The notes beneath the pieces were generated by a model that saw only the letters and a program-made list of their open reading frames with translations, made no database searches and was not told where the DNA came from. 10,815 nt of DNA from an uncultured Bacilli bacterium (GTDB taxonomy: Bacteria > Bacillota_I > Bacilli_A > ML615J-28 > CAG-313): assembly GCA_904502205.1 (NCBI GenBank), contig CAJGDR010000031.1, forward strand, positions 1-10,815. The letters are read 5' to 3'. Made by a program: the position numbers and the translations under genes. The number at the start of each line of letters is the position of its first letter. Within the stretch, counting starts at the first letter, position 1. Shown here piece after piece: positions 1 to 5,304 of the stretch.

Positions 1-296
1 ACTGATGGTAATAAGACAAATACATCATTATTGTTTTTAAGAATTATTTGTTTATCGCCACTTGTTCCATTATCAATTTCTACTCTATACATTTCAGGTT
101 TTTGAAAATATACAGTAATTAAGCTTTCTTTTGTTCCTGTTGGAAACATTGAATATAGTTTTCCTGTTATTTTGTAACTATCAAGATTGTTAACAATTTC
201 AGGAAATTCATTTACTTTCTTTTGGTTATTTTTACAACCACTAATTAAAAATATACTAAATAATATTAAAATTACTAAAATTTGTTTTTTAAACAT
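1..296 (-). CDS. Lipoprotein with LolA-like fold, N-terminal part only
   Basis: The gene starts at ATG 296-294 and runs off the left edge, leaving 98 full codons with no stop. It has a clear lipoprotein signal peptide: MFKK, a hydrophobic stretch, then lipobox I-S-G-C with Cys21, so the mature protein should be membrane-anchored on the outside by Lgt, which is also encoded in this window. The segment after the anchor contains SYKITGKLYS, a short beta-rich run, and KPEMYRVEI. This resembles the beginning of the LolA/YdcC-like fold of Gram-positive lipoproteins, in which a beta-sheet half-barrel is exposed outside the membrane. The start is supported by GAGGTGA at 307-301, four bases upstream of the ATG. 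It is divergent from the DUF378 gene. The family call rests on the first third of the protein, so the specific role is unknown. The CDS and lipoprotein calls are firm; the fold call is moderate. Confidence 0.75.
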   Translation of the reverse strand, partial: MFKKQILVILILFSIFLISGCKNNQKKVNEFPEIVNNLDSYKITGKLYSMFPTGTKESLITVYFQKPEMYRVEIDNGTSGDKQIILKNNNDVFVLLPS

Positions 297-390
297 TTTG
301 TCACCTCAATCAGTAAACTATATGTTTTATCTAACAATTTTATGTATAAAATTATTAAATTTGTAAATAATATAACTATAGGAGGCATAT
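297..390. promoter_or_regulatory. Divergent intergenic region with ribosome binding sites in both directions
   Basis: This 94-base AT-rich gap separates two divergent genes. The plus strand has AGGAGG at 380-385, five bases before the DUF378 start. The minus strand has GAGGTGA at 307-301 before the lipoprotein start. Promoters must lie here. A plus-strand -10-like TGTATAAA (343-350) and a minus-strand TTTACA (367-362) can be seen, but neither has a convincing partner box at good spacing, so no exact promoter is called. Confidence 0.4.
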
Positions 391-597
391 ATGACTTTAA
401 TTAGAAGAATTTGTAAAACTCTTGTTATTATAGGTGCAATTAACTGGTTACTTATCGGATTATTTAACTTCAATTTAGTAAGTTTTATTTTCGATAATTT
501 ATCCGTTACAATATCTCGAATTGTTTATTCATTAGTAGGTATTGCTGGTGTATATTTAATTGTATCTGAACTTTTTGACTTAAAAGAAGTTTATTAA
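391..597 (+). CDS. yuzA: DUF378 family small membrane protein (YuzA-like)
   Basis: This 68-residue protein has two predicted membrane helices, about residues 8-28 and 41-60, joined by a short polar stretch. The DUF378 hallmarks are easy to see: IIGAINW (13-19), GLFNF (23-27), and ISRIVYSLVGIAGVYLI (41-57). The family is widespread in Bacillota and typified by B. subtilis YuzA; its function is not known. The length is normal and the start is fixed by AGGAGG at 380-385, five bases upstream. It is the only confident plus-strand gene here. It converges on whiA and both genes share the terminator at 596-631. Its own promoter should lie in the gap shared with the lipoprotein gene. Confidence 0.92.
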   Translation: MTLIRRICKTLVIIGAINWLLIGLFNFNLVSFIFDNLSVTISRIVYSLVGIAGVYLIVSELFDLKEVY

Positions 598-631
598 AAA
601 AGACAAGCTAATTATCTAGCTTGTCTTTTTT
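596..631. terminator. Bidirectional intrinsic terminator shared by yuzA-like gene and whiA
   Basis: A perfect 15-bp inverted repeat (596-610 paired with 617-631) has a six-base loop. The arms begin with six A and end with six T, so in either direction the hairpin ends in a U-run. On the plus strand it begins inside the TAA stop of the DUF378 gene. On the minus strand the first arm encodes the last lysine-rich codons of whiA and the second arm begins with the whiA TAG stop (610-608). Confidence 0.93.
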
Positions 632-1561
632 GTAGTTTTTATGTCCTTCATAAATTTTCATTATTTCTCTTAAACAGTGACTAATACCAGATTTAGATAA
701 ATGTTTACCTAAAATATTACTAGAATAATCACTTAGTTCAGAAAGAGTTGAATCAGGATATTCTTCTCTTAATCTTATTGCGTCTTGGAGTCTCAATGTT
801 AGCTTTTTATAAAGACCTTTTTCTTTTAAGTAGTTGATTGCTTCCATTTGATCTTGACAATATTGAAGTGATTTTTGTGAATTTGCGATATCACAGTTCA
901 TAACACGATTTACTGAATTTTGTAAATCACGCATAATACGTAAGTCTTCAAATTGTAGTACACCAATGTTAGCACCTAGGAATGCTAAAAATTCACTAAT
1001 CAACTCAGATTTTTTTATATAAAGCATAGTTTGATTTCTTCTAGTTGTTATTGTCATAGGAATACCATATTCACTTATAATTTGTGAAACCATTACAGCA
1101 ATTTCAGGCTTTTTAATTACAATTTCTAAATGGTAATTACTTTTTCTAGGATCACTTATTGAACCTTTAGCAATAAACAAACCTCTGATAAAGGCAATTT
1201 TACAACAATCATTTGCAAATAATGGATCATCTAATGTAATTGTATCAAATGGAAACAAATGATAATCATCTACAATTTCTTTAGCTTTTTCCATTATTTC
1301 TAAACAATAAACTCTACTTTTATTAATATTAGTTTTTTCTAAATAACTAATTTGTGTTTGTACTTCATATTTCTTTTTTAGAATTGGAGAAATATAACGT
1401 AATACTCCAGAAAGAGGACTTTTTACTAAAAGTTTAACATTTAGATTAGCAAGAATAATCTCACTATTACCTTGGAGAATTCCAGCAACGATTGCGTCTT
1501 TGCAGCAGGAATCAACTTCAAGTGATAATAGTTCTTTTTTTACTTCTGATGCAAAAGACAT
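608..1561 (-). CDS. whiA: DNA-binding protein WhiA
   Basis: WhiA is a 317-residue DNA-binding protein conserved in Gram-positive bacteria. It is a sporulation regulator in Streptomyces and affects cell division and chromosome segregation in Bacillus (YvcL). The N-terminal half has the degenerate LAGLIDADG homing-endonuclease-like fold: FIRGLFIAKGSISDP (about 124-138) followed by YHLEIV. The linker carries the family stretch NRVMNCDIANSQK (about 218-230). The C-terminal helix-turn-helix domain includes RLQDAIRLREEYPDSTLSELS and LSKSGISHCLREI (from about 257 on). The length is normal. The start is fixed by AGGAGGA at 1572-1566, and this site overlaps the TAG stop of trxB (1573-1571), so the two genes are 9 nt apart and probably translationally linked. 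In Bacillus rapZ and yvcK lie between trxB and whiA; they are absent here. The gene is last in its operon. Confidence 0.96.
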   Translation of the reverse strand: MSFASEVKKELLSLEVDSCCKDAIVAGILQGNSEIILANLNVKLLVKSPLSGVLRYISPILKKKYEVQTQISYLEKTNINKSRVYCLEIMEKAKEIVDDYHLFPFDTITLDDPLFANDCCKIAFIRGLFIAKGSISDPRKSNYHLEIVIKKPEIAVMVSQIISEYGIPMTITTRRNQTMLYIKKSELISEFLAFLGANIGVLQFEDLRIMRDLQNSVNRVMNCDIANSQKSLQYCQDQMEAINYLKEKGLYKKLTLRLQDAIRLREEYPDSTLSELSDYSSNILGKHLSKSGISHCLREIMKIYEGHKNYKKDKLDN

Positions 1562-1570
1562 TTTATCCTC

Positions 1571-2440
1571 CTATTTGACTAAGATACTACCAACAAATGA
1601 TCCATCACCAACAGCAGTTGCAACTTGTTTAACTGGACGGTTGGTAATATCACCGATGGCATATATATTTTTAATAACTGTTTCGTAGTTTTCATCTACA
1701 ATAATTTGACCAATTTTATCAGTAAATCCAGCATGATTTATAAATTTACTACTTGGTGTATAACCATTATAAATAAATGCAAAATCAACATTTAACTCTT
1801 TTTCTTCTTCATTTTGTTTTAAAGTAACAGATGTTAATTTAAACATACCATTGAAAGATAAAATTTCTGCATTTTTTAAAACTTCCATATTATCTTTTAA
1901 TTCAACAAATTGTAGAAGTTTCTCATTACATATTAGATACACTTTATTAGCTATCGTAGCAAGATAACTAGCCTCTTCTAATGCTTTTAACGAAGATGCA
2001 TACATTAAGATATCTTTGCCTTTGGTAAGTGCTGCATCACATAATGCACAAAAACTAATACCGCGACCAATAAACTTTTCTTCATTTAACACATTTAGTG
2101 GTTTATTTACAAAACCAGTTGCTATTACAAGTTTATCACATGTATATTCGTTTAAATTAGTTTTAACTTTGATTTGTTCTTCTTTAGTAATTTCAATTAC
2201 ATCTTCTTGAACAAAATTTACATTATTAAAATCAATTTGTGAAAACATAGTTACAGCAATATTCATTCCACTATCCGTTTTAACACCAGAAAAGTTAGCG
2301 ATTTCTGTAGCTTGTAGCATTCTTCCACCTGGAGTTGCTCTTTCAATTAATAAAGTATTTAGTTTTGATCTACCAAGATATAATGCACAAGAAAGTCCAG
2401 CTGGACCTGCTCCAATTATAATGACATTATAGTTTTGCAT
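1571..2440 (-). CDS. trxB: Thioredoxin reductase family flavoprotein without visible NADPH-binding motifs
   Basis: This 289-residue cytoplasmic flavoprotein disulfide reductase would reduce thioredoxin or a similar disulfide partner. The FAD site is intact: GAGPAG at 10-15 followed by E33, VIATG at 105-109, and the C-terminal AIGDITNRP...QVATAVGDG (261-280). The redox CxxC is Cys131-Ala-Leu-Cys134-Asp, as in TrxB. The central pyridine-nucleotide domain is unusual. Where TrxB has GGGDSA or GGGNSA, this protein reads LMYASSLKALEEA (145-157). Where TrxB has HRRxxxR for the NADPH 2'-phosphate, it reads ICNEKLLQF (170-178). It is also about 20 residues shorter than typical TrxB. This pattern is known from ferredoxin-linked (FFTR) or diflavin (DDOR/DTR) thioredoxin-reductase relatives, so electron donor assignment to NADPH is doubtful. 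ATG 2440-2438 overlaps the end of the lgt-HAD gene by 14 nt with only a weak GGAAG upstream, suggesting translational coupling. The family call is firm; the donor is inferred. Confidence 0.88.
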   Translation of the reverse strand: MQNYNVIIIGAGPAGLSCALYLGRSKLNTLLIERATPGGRMLQATEIANFSGVKTDSGMNIAVTMFSQIDFNNVNFVQEDVIEITKEEQIKVKTNLNEYTCDKLVIATGFVNKPLNVLNEEKFIGRGISFCALCDAALTKGKDILMYASSLKALEEASYLATIANKVYLICNEKLLQFVELKDNMEVLKNAEILSFNGMFKLTSVTLKQNEEEKELNVDFAFIYNGYTPSSKFINHAGFTDKIGQIIVDENYETVIKNIYAIGDITNRPVKQVATAVGDGSFVGSILVK

Positions 2441-4208
2441 ATTTATCTAACACTTCCAATAATTCACTTGGATTATCAATAATATAATCAGCACCAAGTT
2501 GTTCAAATTCATCTCGTGTCGTTTTACACCACGTTACACCAACTGTTTTTAAAGCAGGATGAATAGCTTTAACATTTTTACCACATTCGATATCAAACTT
2601 TGTATCACCAACAAATAAAACTTTATCAAGATCATATTTGTCGATTACTTGCATAATACCATCAGGATCAGGTTTAGGAGAGGCAAGTAGTTCGGCTCCT
2701 AATACTTCATCAATATATTTATCAATACCAGCAATTTTTAAACCCATCTTAACAGCTTTAGTAATTTTATTAGATACAATTACTGATTTAAAACCTAACA
2801 TTCTTAAATTTTCTAATAGTTCTTTAATACCGTCATATGCGTGAACAAATTCTGGATGATATAACGTATTATATTTACGATATAAATCAATGCATTCTTG
2901 AAGTTTTTCAGCATCATCAGTATATTTTGCAAAAGATTCATCAAGAAGTGGTCCAAAGAATGCATCTACTTCTTCTTCAGTAAATGTTCTATCTGGGAAC
3001 TGTTCTTCAAGTACTTTTCTTGTTATAAACATAATTAAACCGTATGTATCAAGAAGCGTTCCATCACAATCAAAAATAACAACATCACTATATTTTTTAT
3101 TTTCTTGAATTTTCTTTTGTTGTTGAACAGGTGCGCTGTAACCATCTTTCCAAATTACGCCACCTTCATAATAAAATTCTTTCGTAGATACCATATGTAC
3201 TTTAAACACTCTTCTTAAAATAAATAATGTAATACCTGCAACAAAGAATAAAATTGAAGTTACAATTGCCGCTTTAAAATTAATACCAAATACTTCAAAT
3301 ACAAGTGGATCTTGACGTAAAAGTTCAATAAAGAAACGAACAAATCCATACCATGTTAAATAGAAACAAATACCATCACCAACATATACTTTTTTAGAAT
3401 GTTTTCTAATAAAGATATATGTGAATGCCCCAATCAAATTAGCCATTGATTCATAGAAGAATGTTGGATGATAATAACCAGTTACATACTTGTAACCACC
3501 ATCAACAACTACTTTACTTGTTAAATACATTTGATCAATAACAAAATTAGGCACTAATAAATGTCTTAATGTTTCTCTTTGAGCAATTAGTTCATCACTT
3601 GTTAATGGATGTCCATGGTATCCATTAACTAAAGGACCATAAGCTTCTTGATTAAAGAAGTTACCCCATCTTCCAATTACTTGTCCTAACATTAAAAGAG
3701 GTAAAACAATTTCTATTAACTCTAAAAATTTTATTTTTTTAACAATACAATAAATAAACACAAATAAAGCAGCAGCGTATATTCCACCATGAATAGCAAG
3801 TCCGCCACCAGCTGGATTAATAATATCAATTAAACCATTAATAATACCATCATCAAAACTAATACCTTCGTGTTCAAATAATACATAATAAAGTCTTGCA
3901 CCTAAAACACCAGATATAATACCAATAGTAACACCTGTTAATGTAGTATCACCATCAAGTCCTGTTCTTTTGGCGAATCCATAATATCCATATAAAGCAA
4001 CCAAACATGCTCCACCAACAACACAAATCGCATACCATCTAATTTCTAAATTATCAAATCTTAAAAAGTATGGATCTAAAATATTAGGATCAAGATGAAT
4101 ATCATATGGATATTTATATAAAAGTGAACAAATTATATATACTAGTAAAAGTACTGCAGCTAAAATAATTCCACATAATATTGTTTGTTTTTTACTTAAT
4201 TTTTTCAT
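2427..4208 (-). CDS. lgt: Fusion of prolipoprotein diacylglyceryl transferase (Lgt) with a HAD phosphatase (PpaX/Gph-like)
   Basis: This is a 593-residue protein read from ATG 4208. Residues 45-335 are Lgt, the membrane enzyme that moves diacylglycerol from phosphatidylglycerol onto the lipobox cysteine of prolipoproteins. They contain LAIHGG with His140, the signature GRWGNFFNQEAYG (179-191), HPTFFYE (247-253), and RFFIELLRQ (291-299). A polar linker (about 336-373) leads to a complete HAD phosphatase (374-593): nucleophile DCDGT (Asp380, Asp382), SNK (479-481), Lys512 in SPKPDPDG, and GDTKFD (534-539), with a helical cap between motifs I and II. An extra N-terminal helix (about 10-30), absent from ordinary Lgt, follows a lysine-rich start. 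Eight helices would keep both the N-terminus and the HAD domain in the cytoplasm. In B. subtilis lgt is followed closely by ppaX, the pyrophosphatase that serves HPr kinase, so the HAD part is probably PpaX-derived, but its substrate cannot be read from the sequence. An earlier in-frame ATG at 4253 lacks a ribosome site and is rejected. Confidence 0.93.
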   Translation of the reverse strand: MKKLSKKQTILCGIILAAVLLLVYIICSLLYKYPYDIHLDPNILDPYFLRFDNLEIRWYAICVVGGACLVALYGYYGFAKRTGLDGDTTLTGVTIGIISGVLGARLYYVLFEHEGISFDDGIINGLIDIINPAGGGLAIHGGIYAAALFVFIYCIVKKIKFLELIEIVLPLLMLGQVIGRWGNFFNQEAYGPLVNGYHGHPLTSDELIAQRETLRHLLVPNFVIDQMYLTSKVVVDGGYKYVTGYYHPTFFYESMANLIGAFTYIFIRKHSKKVYVGDGICFYLTWYGFVRFFIELLRQDPLVFEVFGINFKAAIVTSILFFVAGITLFILRRVFKVHMVSTKEFYYEGGVIWKDGYSAPVQQQKKIQENKKYSDVVIFDCDGTLLDTYGLIMFITRKVLEEQFPDRTFTEEEVDAFFGPLLDESFAKYTDDAEKLQECIDLYRKYNTLYHPEFVHAYDGIKELLENLRMLGFKSVIVSNKITKAVKMGLKIAGIDKYIDEVLGAELLASPKPDPDGIMQVIDKYDLDKVLFVGDTKFDIECGKNVKAIHPALKTVGVTWCKTTRDEFEQLGADYIIDNPSELLEVLDKYAKL

Positions 4209-4725
4209 AACTACCTCTAATGTATTTTTTGAAAAATTTCTGAATGCTTTCACTAAACATTAACATTATTAATATATATATTATCAATAAGACATAATCA
4301 ATATTTAAAATACCTGGTAAATATCTTGCAGTAACAACACTTAATACTAAAGATATACCAAAAGAAACATATGTTTCAATTATCTTAACCATTGGCTTGT
4401 GTGAAAGATGAGTATAAATTTTCGCACCACCAAAAATTAATGTACTTATCCCTAAATAAATATATATAATATTAGTATTTGATACTTTAAATGGTTCAAA
4501 TAAAACTAATAAACCTAACCCGATACCAAAGTAAAATATTAATTGAATAAATAAATTAACATACCACCAAATACTTGTTCTAAATATTTTTTCACCTTTT
4601 AATTCTTTTTCAATATGTTCTAATACTTTTAAGAAATCTTCAGAATCAAAAATAGGTATTTGTTTTGTTTGGTTTTGTTCAGTATCTACTATTTCTTTTT
4701 CAACTTTTTCTTGTTCTTCGTTCAT
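4192..4725 (-). CDS. Predicted four-helix membrane protein, unknown function
   Basis: I do not recognise a named family in this 177-residue protein. It has a charged, Glu/Lys/Gln-rich cytoplasmic head (1-50, including a possible amphipathic helix around FLKVLEHIEKELKGEK) followed by four hydrophobic segments, about 53-77, 84-106, 114-136 and 140-157, and a basic tail FKKYIRGSYEKIK. The last hairpin, with LPGIL before the final helix, is faintly like the YvlD/phage-holin-4 family that sits between uvrA and hprK-lgt in Bacillus, but this is only a positional hint. The start ATG 4725 is chosen over ATG 4731 because AGAAGGG (4739-4733) is seven bases from the former and almost touches the latter. 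It overlaps the VanZ-family gene upstream by 26 nt and lgt-HAD downstream by 17 nt, so it is co-translated within the operon. Confidence 0.8.
   Translation of the reverse strand: MNEEQEKVEKEIVDTEQNQTKQIPIFDSEDFLKVLEHIEKELKGEKIFRTSIWWYVNLFIQLIFYFGIGLGLLVLFEPFKVSNTNIIYIYLGISTLIFGGAKIYTHLSHKPMVKIIETYVSFGISLVLSVVTARYLPGILNIDYVLLIIYILIMLMFSESIQKFFKKYIRGSYEKIK
4213..4218 (-). promoter_or_regulatory. Ribosome binding site deciding the lgt-HAD start
   Basis: AGAGGT lies four bases upstream of ATG 4208-4206, inside the end of the preceding gene. No comparable site precedes the ATG at 4253, so translation should begin at 4208, making the protein 15 residues shorter than the longest open frame. Confidence 0.75.
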
Positions 4726-5275
4726 ACACATTCCCTTCTTCTAGGATACCTATTACTGTACCTAAGTAATTTAAAATTATATCAACAATATCAAATACTC
4801 CAACTAGTGTTTTATATTGAATATATTCAATAAGAGTAATTAATAATAAACTTATTAAAATTACTAATAGAGTATTTTTAATTAAAAATTTCAAAATAAA
4901 ACCAAATGGTATAAATATTAAAATATTACCAAATACATTAATAAATACTGTTCGGTTTGTAAAAAGTAATTTTATCCACTTAATTAAATAGAAATCTGTT
5001 TGAATATTTAAACTATTTGTTTTTCTAAAAAATAACATAATAATTAAAAATATCAAATATGTAATAACTAAATAAATTAAATTATTTGGATTAATAATAG
5101 TTTTAATAAAATAATAAAATACAAGCATTGTAATAAATATATATATTATTGGATCAAATAACCGAAAATAAATGGGAATAATTTCATTTAGTTTCGTATT
5201 ATTTAATAACCAACTAATAAATAAAATTATAAGTATATAACCTATTTCTTTAATAAACTTGTATTTCATATTCAT
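4700..5275 (-). CDS. VanZ family membrane protein
   Basis: This is a 191-residue integral membrane protein with about six hydrophobic helices (near 9-25, 41-60, 66-83, 112-130, 134-150 and 162-178). The VanZ signature is in the C-terminal half: NVFGNILIFIPFGFIL (113-128), Glu150 with Gln153 in IEYIQ, and FDIVDIILNYLGTVIG (161-176). VanZ was named for low-level teicoplanin resistance, but most members, including lone operon genes such as this one, have no proven role and are presumed to act at the cell envelope. The start is uncertain: ATG 5275 and ATG 5269 are both possible and neither has a strong Shine-Dalgarno site. The gene begins 29 nt after uvrA and overlaps the next gene by 26 nt. It ends in TGA, the only TGA stop among the complete genes. 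It is unusually rich in Ile, Leu and Phe even for this AT-rich DNA. Confidence 0.85.
   Translation of the reverse strand: MNMKYKFIKEIGYILIILFISWLLNNTKLNEIIPIYFRLFDPIIYIFITMLVFYYFIKTIINPNNLIYLVITYLIFLIIMLFFRKTNSLNIQTDFYLIKWIKLLFTNRTVFINVFGNILIFIPFGFILKFLIKNTLLVILISLLLITLIEYIQYKTLVGVFDIVDIILNYLGTVIGILEEGNVYERRTRKS
4733..4739 (-). promoter_or_regulatory. Ribosome binding site deciding the start of the four-helix membrane protein
   Basis: AGAAGGG is spaced seven bases from ATG 4725. The alternative ATG at 4731 would be only one base away, which is too close for initiation. Confidence 0.65.
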
Positions 5276-5304
5276 TATACCACACTTTCTAATAAACTAT
5301 ATTT

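Noticed and set aside
1500..2844. Short plus-strand open frames opposite whiA, trxB and the HAD domain
   Set aside because: They lie antisense to well-recognised genes, have no ribosome binding sites, and encode no recognisable protein. They are chance frames on the opposite strand.
4209..4253. Longer N-terminus for the lgt-HAD protein starting at ATG 4253
   Set aside because: There is no Shine-Dalgarno sequence before 4253, whereas AGAGGT precedes ATG 4208. The extra 15 codons lie wholly inside the preceding gene.
4700..4702. TGA read as tryptophan (Mycoplasma-type code)
   Set aside because: Every tryptophan checked in uvrA, lgt, the four-helix protein and the VanZ gene is TGG. The long genes contain no in-frame TGA, and this TGA is a sensible stop just after the downstream gene starts.
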